A DNA stretch of 64,000 nucleotides, from positions 1,240,001-1,304,000 of the forward strand of contig NZ_JACSKH010000001.1 in NCBI RefSeq assembly GCF_018617485.1, read 5' to 3'. The notes below the pieces were generated by a model. The model made no database searches, was not told the origin of the DNA, and worked only from the letters and a program-made list of their open reading frames with translations. This document shows positions 52,185 to 61,778 of the stretch, piece by piece. This stretch comes from Exiguobacterium sp. s124 (GTDB taxonomy: Bacteria; Bacillota; Bacilli; Exiguobacteriales; Exiguobacteriaceae). The stretch's first letter is position 1, and each line of letters begins with the position of its first letter. Both the position numbers and the translations under genes were made by a program.

Positions 52185-53408
52185 TTGAACTCGTTTCGAA
52201 AAACCTCTACGCTGCTGCTCGTCAGTGTCGGAATCTCAAATCTCGGTGCCTGGGTATACTTTATCGCGCTCAACCTGATCGTCCTCGAGATGACGGGGTC
52301 TCCATTCGCCGTCTCGATTCTCTATGTACTAGTCCCGCTCGCTTCAATCACAGCGAACCTATGGTCAGGTAGCCTGATTGATCGGGTCGATACGAGACGA
52401 TTGATGATGTTGCTAGATGTCCTGCGCGCATGTCTCGTATTCAGCTTAGGCTGGATCGATTCTTTGTGGCTCATCTATGGAGTCGTCTTCATCCTGAATT
52501 TGATGAGTTCATTGTTCGAATCATCGAGCCTGGTCTACATGACGCAACTCGTACCTGCCTCGAACCGACAAAAGTTCAATGCGATGAAAAATTTTGTGCA
52601 GTCATCCGGTTTTATTTTAGGTCCGACGATTGCGGGACTACTCTTTCTAGTCGGGAGCCCGTCATTTGCGATTTTTGTGAACGCCTTCGCACTCATCGTC
52701 TCGGTAGGCATGCTGCTGCTCCTTCCGTCTCATCTTCGAACAGATGCGTCTGTTGAACCATTCTCTGTTCGAATGATTATGGAAGATTGGAAGGTCGTCA
52801 TCCGATTCGCTTCGAATGCCAGATATGTGACGCTCATTTATGGATTATTCTGCGTCACGACGATCTTCATGTCTGGACTTGACTCGTTGGAAGCGTCATT
52901 CGCGACCCAAGTCCTACACTTGTCTGAGAGCCGATATGGGTTTCTCGTCAGTATCGCTGGAATTGGGATTATCGTTGGGTCACTCATCAATTCAAGATGG
53001 AGTCACCGTCTTTCTTTATCGTTTTGTATCGGATTCGGGGGCATCATGACACCAGTCGGCTATCTCCTATTCGCAGGTTCATCCTCGTTCACGATGGCTT
53101 CCATCGGATTTTTCATTCTGACGTTCGCGCTTGCCTTTGCCAATACCGGTTTTTTGTCATTCTATCAACACCATGTCCCGGTCGAAATCATGGGTCGGTT
53201 CTCGGGTGTCATCAGTGTGGCAGAGTCGCTACTCGTCATCGTTCTCACATTCGGGATCGGACTCCTTGCCGAATTGGTCGGGATTCGTCCGGTCTATCTC
53301 GCATTCTCAATTGTTTTCTTCTTAATCGGTTGTTTCACGTTGTACGTCATTCGTGACCGTTCGAAACGGGAGTATTTCACTCACGATTCAATTGAAGAAG
53401 CTTCTTAA
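52185..53408 (+). CDS. MFS transporter under T-box control
   Basis: A 407-residue major facilitator with 12 hydrophobic segments and the loop motif GSLIDRVDTRRLMML (about residues 60-74). It is of the EntS/MFS_3 exporter-like type. The start is TTG at 52185, eight bases after AAGGAG. The T-box leader upstream means it is expressed when a tRNA is uncharged, so the protein presumably moves an amino acid or a related peptide or precursor rather than a drug. Glutamine or asparagine is suggested by the specifier only. Confidence 0.85.
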   Translation: MNSFRKTSTLLLVSVGISNLGAWVYFIALNLIVLEMTGSPFAVSILYVLVPLASITANLWSGSLIDRVDTRRLMMLLDVLRACLVFSLGWIDSLWLIYGVVFILNLMSSLFESSSLVYMTQLVPASNRQKFNAMKNFVQSSGFILGPTIAGLLFLVGSPSFAIFVNAFALIVSVGMLLLLPSHLRTDASVEPFSVRMIMEDWKVVIRFASNARYVTLIYGLFCVTTIFMSGLDSLEASFATQVLHLSESRYGFLVSIAGIGIIVGSLINSRWSHRLSLSFCIGFGGIMTPVGYLLFAGSSSFTMASIGFFILTFALAFANTGFLSFYQHHVPVEIMGRFSGVISVAESLLVIVLTFGIGLLAELVGIRPVYLAFSIVFFLIGCFTLYVIRDRSKREYFTHDSIEEAS

Positions 53409-53424
53409 TTCATAGATCGGTCGT

Positions 53425-54327
53425 TTAAATGCGACTGGCTCGTTCGATTCGATGTATAGCCTCGATGATAATGTCTGGTCGTTGTAAGTGAATTTGGTGT
53501 CCTGCATTTTCCGCGATGATGAGTTCAGATTGATTCGATAAACTCAATTGTTGATGGATGAGTTCATGCCATGTTTCCTCTAGTAAGCGAATTTCTGACT
53601 CAGGCACCCCTCCATTTATCCCTTCCTGAATCATCGCTTCATGGTCTCTGCCGATGACAATTAACGGAATCGATGAAAATGTGCCCATTTGTTTGATGAT
53701 CGCGGCATCGTCACGCCAGAACGATTCTTCTTCCAACATCGTTTTATACAATTGAGGAGATTGATAAAATCGTTTAAGACGTGCACGTGCATCTGATGAT
53801 AAGCCTTGTTGCTCAAGTGAAAGTTCTGGCTGATGAACTTTCACTAGTTCTTCTTTTGAAAGGATTGCATAGGAATGGCACATCGTTCGCCAATCGTCAT
53901 CTGAATATTGACCGTCCATCACCGGGGTTTCTATGTCGTCTAATATAGAAAAATCATGGGAAGTGGAATCGACGAGTACGACGCCTCCGACTCTATTCGG
54001 AAAAACTTTGGCCATGTGTTGCGCGCACAAACCACCGTAAGAATGACCGACTACTAGAATCGGTTGATGTAGCTGAAGGGTATTCAATAATTCAGTACAT
54101 TCCAAAATGTGAGATGATATTCGACTCGAATAATCGTTCATCTCACTCTCACCATAACCGGGGCGATGATAAAGTAATACTTGATACGACTCACTTAATT
54201 GCTCGGAAAGAGAAACCCACTCTTCGAATGAACCTCCCATACCTGTCATGACCACGATCAGGCGTTCCCCAGAACCGAATAAACGATATTCAACATCATA
54301 CTCATTGACTTCAATCATTCTATTCAT
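53425..54327 (-). CDS. Alpha/beta hydrolase
   Basis: A 300-residue alpha/beta hydrolase: oxyanion strand VVMTGMGG, nucleophile elbow VVGHSYGG (about residue 95), VVLVDSTSHD, and a terminal AENAGHQIH with catalytic His. Last gene of a three-gene operon in which each start overlaps the previous stop by ATGA. Substrate unknown. Confidence 0.83.
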   Translation of the reverse strand: MNRMIEVNEYDVEYRLFGSGERLIVVMTGMGGSFEEWVSLSEQLSESYQVLLYHRPGYGESEMNDYSSRISSHILECTELLNTLQLHQPILVVGHSYGGLCAQHMAKVFPNRVGGVVLVDSTSHDFSILDDIETPVMDGQYSDDDWRTMCHSYAILSKEELVKVHQPELSLEQQGLSSDARARLKRFYQSPQLYKTMLEEESFWRDDAAIIKQMGTFSSIPLIVIGRDHEAMIQEGINGGVPESEIRLLEETWHELIHQQLSLSNQSELIIAENAGHQIHLQRPDIIIEAIHRIERASRI

Positions 54328-54710
54328 TTAAGCCACCTTCGAATCAATTCGAGATCCTCTGGAAACGCATGGTCTAATCGTTCTAACTCTTGAAGCGACC
54401 ACCAATTGACTTCCTCGATATCCGAATCAATCCTAGCGGTCTCGACCCGCTCTTCACACTTTGCCAAGAAATAATGTGTCTCGACTTGATAGTTTGACAT
54501 GATAGCTTGTTTGATGTGTAGTCGTTGATTAACAGAAATGCGATAACCCGTTTCTTCTAACACTTCGCGCTGACAACACTGTTCCAGAGTTTCTCCGTCT
54601 TCTAGACCACCTGATGGCAAACTCCATCGTTGAACATCGCGGTTCTTTACGAGGAGAGTTTCCCCTTTTTCGTTAATGCACAAAGCAGCTGATCCAATCC
54701 ATTGTTTCAT
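54324..54710 (-). CDS. NUDIX hydrolase
   Basis: A 128-residue NUDIX protein with a complete box: GGLEDGETLEQCCQREVLEETGY (about residues 34-56). Middle gene of the operon, overlapping both neighbours by four bases, so the three products are made together. Resembles ADP-ribose/MutT-like hydrolases. No extra domains. Confidence 0.85.
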   Translation of the reverse strand: MKQWIGSAALCINEKGETLLVKNRDVQRWSLPSGGLEDGETLEQCCQREVLEETGYRISVNQRLHIKQAIMSNYQVETHYFLAKCEERVETARIDSDIEEVNWWSLQELERLDHAFPEDLELIRRWLK

Positions 54711-55243
54711 CCATTCATACCTCTCTTATTTACAAGTTGACCAAGTAATTGATAATCGAATGAGTGCTCAATCGCATCAATCACACCGTGCACAATTTCG
54801 TCATGCGTCAACCAGCGAAAGTTATCACCATCCTGCTTCGCACCTAATTGAACTTGTCGGTATGTTTGATGTTCGCTTATGTTCAAAGCCTTCTTCTCAT
54901 GTTCAGGATTCGTCTGACTCCCTAAAATATGTAGAACATCTGCGTGCAAAGAATGATTCAATATGAGTTGCATTGCCTTCCCGGAGTCCTTGTGCACCCA
55001 CGCGATGACTTGTTTAAATGGTCCGTGTCGCTTGATTGATTCTTGAAGCCCTTTTGATAGGTCCTCTTCGTTACGATAATCGACAACTAGCGGATGACAC
55101 GTTTCAGGGTTTTGTCGAACGACTTTTGCCATCTTTTCTTGATCTCGCCCGATGACAGTGACGAGATGTTCGCTCGCTAAACAGGATGTGACGCCTGCCA
55201 ACATTCCGGTACCACCAACAATTAGAATATGCTTTTGAATCAT
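54707..55243 (-). CDS. Short-chain dehydrogenase-like Rossmann protein
   Basis: A 178-residue Rossmann-fold protein beginning HILIVGGTGMLAGVTSCLA, an NAD(P) motif of atypical SDR type (GGTGML). It lacks the classical Tyr-x3-Lys pair and is shorter than catalytic SDRs; similar small proteins in Bacillus are annotated only as SDR-like. First gene of the NUDIX-hydrolase operon. Substrate unknown. Confidence 0.72.
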   Translation of the reverse strand: MIQKHILIVGGTGMLAGVTSCLASEHLVTVIGRDQEKMAKVVRQNPETCHPLVVDYRNEEDLSKGLQESIKRHGPFKQVIAWVHKDSGKAMQLILNHSLHADVLHILGSQTNPEHEKKALNISEHQTYRQVQLGAKQDGDNFRWLTHDEIVHGVIDAIEHSFDYQLLGQLVNKRGMNG

Positions 55244-55461
55244 GCCATCACCTCATTTCCATTATACACCAATAAACGAATCCGCTTTCGGTAATGAAGT
55301 GATTGGAAACATTCGCGTATTTTCAAAAATGTCCCGTTATTCATTTGAAGAATCACTTATAATGAATCAAGTGTTCGAATCGGTTTGAACCATCACTATT
55401 TCGGAAAATGGATAATAGTGTTACTATTACAATTTATTTCTTTTAAGGAGGAGGAGACGAG

Positions 55462-56277
55462 ATGCGGCATTGGTCTGCCATGTCACTTCAACTGATTGCG
55501 CTCATCGTTGGCTCATTGATAGTAAGTACTCTATTATCTTCTCTTCTGATGATGAACAATCTACCGGTCTGGTGGATGATTTGTATCCCTGTCCTCTATC
55601 TTTCAACGCTACTCGTACACAGAGCCTCTGGAGTCCTGATCACGTTAGGGTTCGGTGCTTACTTTTTAATCATGATGTCCGGCTATACGATTCCCGTCCT
55701 CAAGCAATTCATTATTCTTCTGTTGTTAACAATGTTGACGAATCTAGCTTACTTGCTTCAAGTCATCCTGTTCCGCTCACAATTTGCCCTGAACGTCGCA
55801 GAAGCGAGAGTCAGTCAACTGATCGCTGTCGATCCTGAGACCGGGTTTGATAATCGCAATCGATTTTTCATGGACCTTGAAGCAGAGCGGGATCGATTGA
55901 TTCGAAGTGGTGGAACGTTCGTCGTCACATTCATTTCGTTGCCGCTTTTAAACGATTTCGAAAAACGATACGGATTATCCGAATATGAATGGTTTTTAGA
56001 TTATTTTAGTGACGAGTTACACGAAGCAACACGACGGACCGATAAAAAATATCGGGTTGCCACAGACACGTTCGCTATCCTCTTTCCTCAAACCTCACTC
56101 GAAAAGGCACAAATCGTTCATGAACGCATCAAACAACTGTTACATGGATACTCTCGTCTAGATGGCGAACCGCTTACCATTGATTGTTTAGACAAATCAT
56201 TTGAAGTGACCTTAGAGAATTCCTTTATGAGTTTGGATGAGATACGGATATATTTAATTGAAGACGAAAAAAAATGA
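55462..56277 (+). CDS. Membrane protein with degenerate GGDEF domain
   Basis: A 271-residue protein: four to five membrane helices in residues 1-115, then a domain matching GGDEF cyclases (ARVSQLIAVDPETGFDNRNRFF, the usual D-x-L-T-x-L-x-N-R block). The active-site GGDEF is replaced by ATDTF within YRVATDTFAILFP, so it cannot make cyclic di-GMP; it may bind GTP or c-di-GMP or act only structurally. AAGGAGGAGG precedes the ATG. Monocistronic with a terminator. Confidence 0.8.
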   Translation: MRHWSAMSLQLIALIVGSLIVSTLLSSLLMMNNLPVWWMICIPVLYLSTLLVHRASGVLITLGFGAYFLIMMSGYTIPVLKQFIILLLLTMLTNLAYLLQVILFRSQFALNVAEARVSQLIAVDPETGFDNRNRFFMDLEAERDRLIRSGGTFVVTFISLPLLNDFEKRYGLSEYEWFLDYFSDELHEATRRTDKKYRVATDTFAILFPQTSLEKAQIVHERIKQLLHGYSRLDGEPLTIDCLDKSFEVTLENSFMSLDEIRIYLIEDEKK

Positions 56278-56300
56278 GTTCAGAAATGAACTCATTTTTT
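56271..56300. terminator. Bidirectional terminator after the GGDEF-like gene
   Basis: Twelve-base perfect arms AAAATGAGTTCA and TGAACTCATTTT around GAAA, with further T; serves both convergent genes and overlaps both stop regions. Confidence 0.85.
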
Positions 56301-56981
56301 ATTCATATGGATGTTCAGTTCATGATTCTCATCGATTTCAATGACATATTGTCGATTGATGGTCATTTGAATCGGGCTCTGTATCGACAGCTTCGGTGAA
56401 AACAGCCACACACGACCTTCTGGCACCAATAAAATGTATGCATCGCTATTCGGTGCGCCTAAAAAATTCAGATGACGTTCATCGATTGGGTTGCCGTCTC
56501 GGCGGTGGATCTCGATGTTCGCAAGTTCTTGTGCGACATGAAGCGGATTGATTGCAGTCAGGCTCATCTCGCCGATTCCAAGAAAGTCATCAGTAGAAAA
56601 TACATCTGTATCACTTACTACATTAATTGAATGTCGCGCAATCAATTCGACGACATTCTCGTCCGCATCGTAAAAATAAAGTGACGAGGCATCAATCCCT
56701 TCGAAATAAATCTCATCCTCCCCATCTTCACTTAAAAGTGAGACACGTGATTTGATCCATTCTTTCGCTTCTTTGAATCGGTTGGCCGGAATGTTGATGG
56801 CGAAATGATATTGTCGCTCTTGATTGGTCGTCGCCTCTTGAAACACCAACGCATCTTCACCTAGATTGATTCGAAAACTCGTCGAGTCTTCTTCAATGAC
56901 TGATAATCCAAGCCGCTCCGTATAGAAACGTTTCATTTCGTTGAGCCGATTTGTATAGAGTCTCGTTTCTGTGATTTTCAT
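56292..56981 (-). CDS. VOC (glyoxalase-like) family protein
   Basis: A 229-residue protein with an N-terminal vicinal-oxygen-chelate fold: TRLYTNRLNEMKRFYTERLGLSV at the start, FAINIP and LYFYDADENVVELIAR in the first 120 residues. The second half may be another degenerate VOC module, as in two-module CppA-like or ring-cleavage proteins. Metal ligands are not complete, so enzymatic activity is uncertain. GGAGG precedes the ATG. Confidence 0.8.
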   Translation of the reverse strand: MKITETRLYTNRLNEMKRFYTERLGLSVIEEDSTSFRINLGEDALVFQEATTNQERQYHFAINIPANRFKEAKEWIKSRVSLLSEDGEDEIYFEGIDASSLYFYDADENVVELIARHSINVVSDTDVFSTDDFLGIGEMSLTAINPLHVAQELANIEIHRRDGNPIDERHLNFLGAPNSDAYILLVPEGRVWLFSPKLSIQSPIQMTINRQYVIEIDENHELNIHMNKK

Positions 56982-57094
56982 AACTAGCCTCCTTCAATAC
57001 TGGTTGAATTAAATTTAATTTTCATACATATATGGTAAGTGAAATAAATATAATTCATCTCATAAGAATTAACAATCTCATTTGCAATTTTCCA

Positions 57095-57745
57095 TTAAAA
57101 TGAAAGCTCAAGAATCGAAACTTCCTTTGAAATCGTATCTAACACTCTCGTCCTCGTATCATTTTTCGATAGAAACACCTCTTCCCCATTTTCATCAAAG
57201 CAATATGCGATCGGTATGGATACACCGCAATTTCGATACGATCCATCCGCATGACTCGTGCCGATGATCATCGCTTTTCGCTCTACCGCAATCTTTCTTG
57301 CTTCTTCCGACCACTCCGTGAACTGTTCTTCACTAAACATTCCGACCCCGATTGGATTGAAGATGATTGATAGATGTTCATGTGTTTTTAATCCCTCACG
57401 GCCCATAAAAATCTCCCTGCAAAGTAAATATCCGTATTGTTCTGAACCATCCGTAGCACTCGATGGCATCAACAACAATTCATCCTCTGGTGTCTTCCGT
57501 CTCGTTAAAAGTGTCTCACCTTTATTGTTTACAATGAGGACCCGATCTTTATTCGATTCATCTCGATACCCTAAAACAATCGAGGTTTTGAACTGGATCG
57601 CCAACTCACTTACCCTATCTAATTGTGTATATGTACAATATCCCTCCGGATAGAGAATCAAGTCCACTGTCGGGTTCGACTCAATTTCTAGCTTCAGTTG
57701 CTCGAGATTTTGTTCCATCTTTGGTTGTCCAATCAAAATATTCAT
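57095..57745 (-). CDS. Carbon-nitrogen hydrolase (nitrilase superfamily)
   Basis: A 216-residue protein of the nitrilase/CN-hydrolase superfamily, smaller than most. The catalytic triad can be placed: Glu in LILYPEG (about residue 34), Lys in LTRRKTPED (about 84), Cys in LLCREIFMG (about 109). It would hydrolyse an amide or nitrile. It overlaps the upstream phosphotransferase gene by four bases (ATGA), so the two are co-expressed, perhaps modifying one compound. Substrate unknown. Confidence 0.78.
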   Translation of the reverse strand: MNILIGQPKMEQNLEQLKLEIESNPTVDLILYPEGYCTYTQLDRVSELAIQFKTSIVLGYRDESNKDRVLIVNNKGETLLTRRKTPEDELLLMPSSATDGSEQYGYLLCREIFMGREGLKTHEHLSIIFNPIGVGMFSEEQFTEWSEEARKIAVERKAMIIGTSHADGSYRNCGVSIPIAYCFDENGEEVFLSKNDTRTRVLDTISKEVSILELSF

Positions 57746-58785
57746 GAAATATAATCCGCTCCTTTGTTTGCATTCCCGTGCTCAGTTAGCCACTGATGAA
57801 GACGAGGCATTTGAGAAACCTCGCCTGTTAATTCATGTAAGGTCGATTTGACTTGCTCCATACCAATCAACTGATCATCGCTGTCTATATAGTCTATTCC
57901 GACTGAACGTTTCAAGTTGTACGCTAACCACTTCAATTTGCTCCAATGGCTGATTGATAAAACTGACTGCCAATCCGCTTGTAACTGTGGATGAATCTGT
58001 TTGTATCCATCTAAAAATGCGTTGAACCTCTTTTGGTTATCTTTCCCCTGCTCATGCCGGGACCAATAAATCATAGTCTCGACTAAGTCTTTCATCGGAT
58101 GAATGGAACCCGCAGATTCCCAATCGATGATAGTCGGTCCTATCGAGTTCCATAAAACATTCTTGGAGTCTAAATCACGGTGACTGAAAACTAGTTCAGA
58201 AGAAAGACTGTTAGAAGCTCTTACGGCCGCTTCATTCAAATCAATCAGTATATCTTTTAAATCGACTAACATCTGTAGCCATTCCGCTTGTTTCTCTATC
58301 CCTAAAGCTATATAACCTTCCCAGTCCAGCCGATTTACTTCTTCCATAAACGTATCTTGACTGGATAATTGTTGAGAGAAGTTCATTTGATGAATTTTTC
58401 CTAAAATCACTCCGATTCCATAACTATGCTTCGCTGTGATCTCGTATTGTTTTAGGGATGTTCCTTCCACCCAATCGAATATGAGAAAATATTGTCCATC
58501 TACCTGTTGAATACTTTGGGCACTCACTCTCAAGGCCGGTAAAGCGGGAATCTGTCTCGAAGCAAGAGATGCAATTTCTTCAGAACGGATAAAATTTTGT
58601 AATGCATCACTCCGTTCCATGATGTATGGATTCAACCATTTTATCGCGAATTGCCCTTGATCTGTTTCGATTTTAAACATCTTGTGCATCAATCCACCTG
58701 TCACTTGTACGGGATTCTTCATTAGTTCTCCGAGTTGAGAAACCTGACATATGGTACGCAAATAATTGTTTTCACTATCATTCAT
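57742..58785 (-). CDS. Aminoglycoside/choline-kinase-like phosphotransferase
   Basis: A 347-residue kinase-like protein of the APH family. The catalytic loop FSHRDLDSKNVLW (about residues 200-212) carries Asp and Asn, and IIDWESAG gives the metal-binding Asp; an N-terminal FAIKWLNPY supplies the ATP-site lysine. It phosphorylates a small hydroxyl compound, sometimes an antibiotic. First gene of the pair with the nitrilase-like protein. Ribosome site is weak. Resistance function cannot be claimed. Confidence 0.8.
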   Translation of the reverse strand: MNDSENNYLRTICQVSQLGELMKNPVQVTGGLMHKMFKIETDQGQFAIKWLNPYIMERSDALQNFIRSEEIASLASRQIPALPALRVSAQSIQQVDGQYFLIFDWVEGTSLKQYEITAKHSYGIGVILGKIHQMNFSQQLSSQDTFMEEVNRLDWEGYIALGIEKQAEWLQMLVDLKDILIDLNEAAVRASNSLSSELVFSHRDLDSKNVLWNSIGPTIIDWESAGSIHPMKDLVETMIYWSRHEQGKDNQKRFNAFLDGYKQIHPQLQADWQSVLSISHWSKLKWLAYNLKRSVGIDYIDSDDQLIGMEQVKSTLHELTGEVSQMPRLHQWLTEHGNANKGADYIS

Positions 58786-58871
58786 TTCTAGACCACTTCT
58801 TCTCTGTTTGTTTATTTCTTATATCTCAATTACGTCGTAAAGATAAATTTGTGTCGAGCTTTCCCTTCTCT

Positions 58872-59783
58872 TCACTGGATGCTCACAATCACATTCCCAA
58901 CTTTTTTCCCTCGGTCCACATATCGGTGTGCCTCGACAATCTCATCGAGTGGATAAACCGAATCAATGACGGGTTGCAATGCACCTGATTCGAACAGTTC
59001 ATTCAAAAACATCAAATCCTCTTTTCGTTCACTCGCTGGCCCCTGCCCCGCAACAGAACGGAATGACCCGTTCTCCGCAACATGTTTTCGAGCCAATCGC
59101 TTTTCGATTTTTCCAGACGCATCAAACACCACATCATACGTACCCAATTCGCGGTCGTATCCTTCTTTCGAATAATCGATGACCACATCTGCCCCGAGTC
59201 GCTTCACGAGCTCCACGTTCCGCTCATGGCAAACTGCCGTGACATGTACGCCGAAATGTTTCGCAATCTGTACGGCAGTGGAGCCAACTGCACCTGCGCC
59301 ACCATAAATCAAAACATTCTTCGCCCGTTCGATGTGTGCCTTCCGTAAAAAATGTAACGAGGTCGTCCCTCCGAACGGAAGTGCCGCCGCCTCAATAAAA
59401 CTGGCATGCTCAGGCATCTTCACAACACATTTCGATTCGTTCACACAAGCGAATTCTGCATATCCGCCAAACCGCATTCCCGTGAGCGTATAGACGTTGT
59501 CTCCGACCTGAAAGTTTTTCACACTTTTGCCTGTTTCCACGACGATACCTGCCAACACGACACCAAGGATCGGTTGTCTTGGCGCCTTGAACCCCATCAC
59601 CATTCGCATCGGTAGTTTTCCGAGTGCAGGAACGTCCAGTGCGCGAAGACGTCGATCTCCTGAATGAACGGCCGATGCATGTACTTGAATCAGTAACTCA
59701 TTACTTTTCGGCTTCGGTCGGTCTACTTCTTTTATGACGAACACTTCTGGGCCTCCATATGCGGTACAAATCGCAGCTTTCAC
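58872..59783 (-). CDS. NAD(P)-dependent zinc-less alcohol dehydrogenase/quinone oxidoreductase
   Basis: Medium-chain dehydrogenase of 303 residues (MDR family). The Rossmann motif YGGAGAVGSTAVQIAKHFG (about 150-168) is intact; catalytic zinc ligands (Cys/His/Glu) are not present, matching the quinone oxidoreductase/zeta-crystallin branch. Start is GTG at 59783 after AAGGAG. It reduces quinones or unsaturated ketones with NADPH. Monocistronic; the 90 bases to the next gene hold the terminator at 59859. Confidence 0.85.
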   Translation of the reverse strand: MKAAICTAYGGPEVFVIKEVDRPKPKSNELLIQVHASAVHSGDRRLRALDVPALGKLPMRMVMGFKAPRQPILGVVLAGIVVETGKSVKNFQVGDNVYTLTGMRFGGYAEFACVNESKCVVKMPEHASFIEAAALPFGGTTSLHFLRKAHIERAKNVLIYGGAGAVGSTAVQIAKHFGVHVTAVCHERNVELVKRLGADVVIDYSKEGYDRELGTYDVVFDASGKIEKRLARKHVAENGSFRSVAGQGPASERKEDLMFLNELFESGALQPVIDSVYPLDEIVEAHRYVDRGKKVGNVIVSIQ

Positions 59784-59858
59784 GTCGATTCACTCCTTGT
59801 CACTTCATTCTGTTATATACGTTCCCACAATCATGACCGTTCAGTCGATTCGGTACAT

Positions 59859-59891
59859 AAAAAACCGGATGACCTTCTTAGAGATCATCCG
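59859..59891 (-). terminator. Terminator of the two ABC permease genes
   Basis: On the minus strand CGGATGATCTC and (A)AGGTCATCCG around a short loop, followed by six T; overlaps the last codons of the permease gene at 59878. Confidence 0.8.
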
Positions 59892-60918
59892 ATCCATTCT
59901 TTAAAGAGACTTTCACATCGACGAGGGAAAATGGATTGTCGAGTGACGCGGCAGCAGCTTCCGATTGTGCGACGTTCATTTCGGTCACCACCGGTTCTTG
60001 ACGGCGTAGGCGGAATGCACGTTCAAGTCGACTCGTCAATAAATTAAAGATAAAGATCAGCGCTGCGAGTGCAATCGCCGGTATCAGAAATAGATGATTT
60101 GTCATCCATGTCATCGCTGTGAACTGTTTGAAGTAATATCCGAACATCGAAGACCACTCATAAACCGTCGGCATGACTCCTTCATATAAGATTACGGTCC
60201 CTCCGAAGAAGATTCCAAACAATGAAAGATGAATGAGTAACATGAGTGTTTGTACGAATTGTTGCATAAAGACGATGACAAGCGTTGGAATAAGATGCGG
60301 TAAGAGGTGCAGCCTCACACGATGCCAGACACCCCCACCGAGGGTTTGAGCAACAATCATGAACTCTTGTTGGAGTAATTGTCGGATTTCTGTGATGAGA
60401 TATAACGTGACAGCAGGAAGTCCAAGCATGATTAAAACGATTAATTCTAACTTTACACGCTCGAACAGTGGCGTAATTTGTGTAGGGTCTCCAAAAATCA
60501 AGGTCGCCGCCAACATCATTAATGCGAGTAAAGATATCGGCAAAATCAAAAATCCATCTAATATTGTTTTAAAGAACCCATTCAAACGTGCTCCACGGAA
60601 CGCAAGCGGAATCCCAATGAATAGCCCGATGACCACTCGTCCGAGTGCGACAATCGCACAGATACTAACAGTCCATTTAAAACCTTCCACGAGCATCTGG
60701 AATAAATCATATCCAGCATTGTCTGTCCCGAGCCATTGATATTTCGAAGGTTCTAGTGGTGGTATTCCGATGAGCCTCCCTTCATCCGAGTAGAGCATAA
60801 GGGTTTGATCTACGTTCCCATCACGAAACACGGTATTTCCAACACTCATCAACAGTAGACCCGCTACGATGACAAAGCAGAAGATAAAAATCGGGTCACG
60901 CATTAATACGCGTCGCAT
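59878..60918 (-). CDS. DppC-like ABC transporter permease
   Basis: A 346-residue membrane protein with about six to seven helices and an N-terminal DPIFIFCFVIVAGLLL helix as in DppC/OppC, the EAA-like loop QTLGGGVWHRVRLHLLPHLIP and a cytoplasmic Arg-rich tail. The start is the ATG at 60918, one base overlapping the upstream stop with AAAGGAGGG before it. No binding protein or ATPase gene adjoins, so the ligand and energy supply are not identified. Confidence 0.8.
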   Translation of the reverse strand: MRRVLMRDPIFIFCFVIVAGLLLMSVGNTVFRDGNVDQTLMLYSDEGRLIGIPPLEPSKYQWLGTDNAGYDLFQMLVEGFKWTVSICAIVALGRVVIGLFIGIPLAFRGARLNGFFKTILDGFLILPISLLALMMLAATLIFGDPTQITPLFERVKLELIVLIMLGLPAVTLYLITEIRQLLQQEFMIVAQTLGGGVWHRVRLHLLPHLIPTLVIVFMQQFVQTLMLLIHLSLFGIFFGGTVILYEGVMPTVYEWSSMFGYYFKQFTAMTWMTNHLFLIPAIALAALIFIFNLLTSRLERAFRLRRQEPVVTEMNVAQSEAAAASLDNPFSLVDVKVSLKNGSDDL

Positions 60919-61778
60919 CAAATCCCTCCTTTCCATGCATTCGGAATGATCCACTCAATGAATAGGTCCAACAGAAAAATCGGAATATAGATGACGAATA
61001 AAATGACGAGCAAAATCTCCATCTGTGGATTGTAGACGGCGAATCGAAACAGCCCTTGGACGTTAAATAAATACTCGACGATGAGAAGCGTCGATAAGAT
61101 GGTGATGATGTTTGAGCGGAAAAAGAGGTAGAACCGATAGATGATGTTCGGCAACAAGTGCTTCCAAAACAGTCCTCCCGGTCGAATCCCCTTCGCTTGA
61201 GCAAGTTCAAGGTAAGGGATGGCCTCTTGTTCATGGATATGGATGGTCAGCCATTTGATAAAGAAGAACATCGTCGTCAGTGTCAAGGTGACAATCGGTA
61301 GAAATCGTATGTATTCTGCGAACCCACCAGCCACTTCGATTCGATCAAACCCTGTTGCTCTATGTATAGAAATGGCGAGAAATTGTGAAAAGATTAACCA
61401 AAATAAATCAGGAACCATCTCAAGTGTCTGACTCGTTTGGTGCAGAACGGTGCGAACCCGTCTGCCGCTTTGATAATAGTAGTAGGCATACAGGAGACCG
61501 AGTGTAGTCGACACGGCGAGCGCCGTCGTAAAAATGATGACCGACTCTTTGACGAGCGGTCCAAGCGCAGGTAATAAAAGTAAATCTGTTTGAGCGGTGA
61601 AGTTGTAGTATGTAATCTCATCAAGCTTTTGGAGTTGGTTCAGCTGTTGTTGGATGCCGTTCCAGTAACTCGTCAGACTAAAATCTGTTTGAACGACGAT
61701 TGTCGGTAGCGCACTGATCGCAATCAAGACAAAGAATGCGATGACAAGATGTGCAAATTTTCGTGCAATATAGGTCAT
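60918..61778 (-). CDS. DppB-like ABC transporter permease
   Basis: A 286-residue permease with about six membrane helices. The loop AQAKGIRPGGLFWKHLLPNIIYRF is the EAA-type coupling segment of the DppB/OppB family. Translationally coupled to the DppC-like gene. Together they resemble the membrane part of a peptide or nickel-type importer; the companion genes are elsewhere, or the complex serves another role. AAAGGAG before the ATG. Confidence 0.8.
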   Translation of the reverse strand: MTYIARKFAHLVIAFFVLIAISALPTIVVQTDFSLTSYWNGIQQQLNQLQKLDEITYYNFTAQTDLLLLPALGPLVKESVIIFTTALAVSTTLGLLYAYYYYQSGRRVRTVLHQTSQTLEMVPDLFWLIFSQFLAISIHRATGFDRIEVAGGFAEYIRFLPIVTLTLTTMFFFIKWLTIHIHEQEAIPYLELAQAKGIRPGGLFWKHLLPNIIYRFYLFFRSNIITILSTLLIVEYLFNVQGLFRFAVYNPQMEILLVILFVIYIPIFLLDLFIEWIIPNAWKGGI

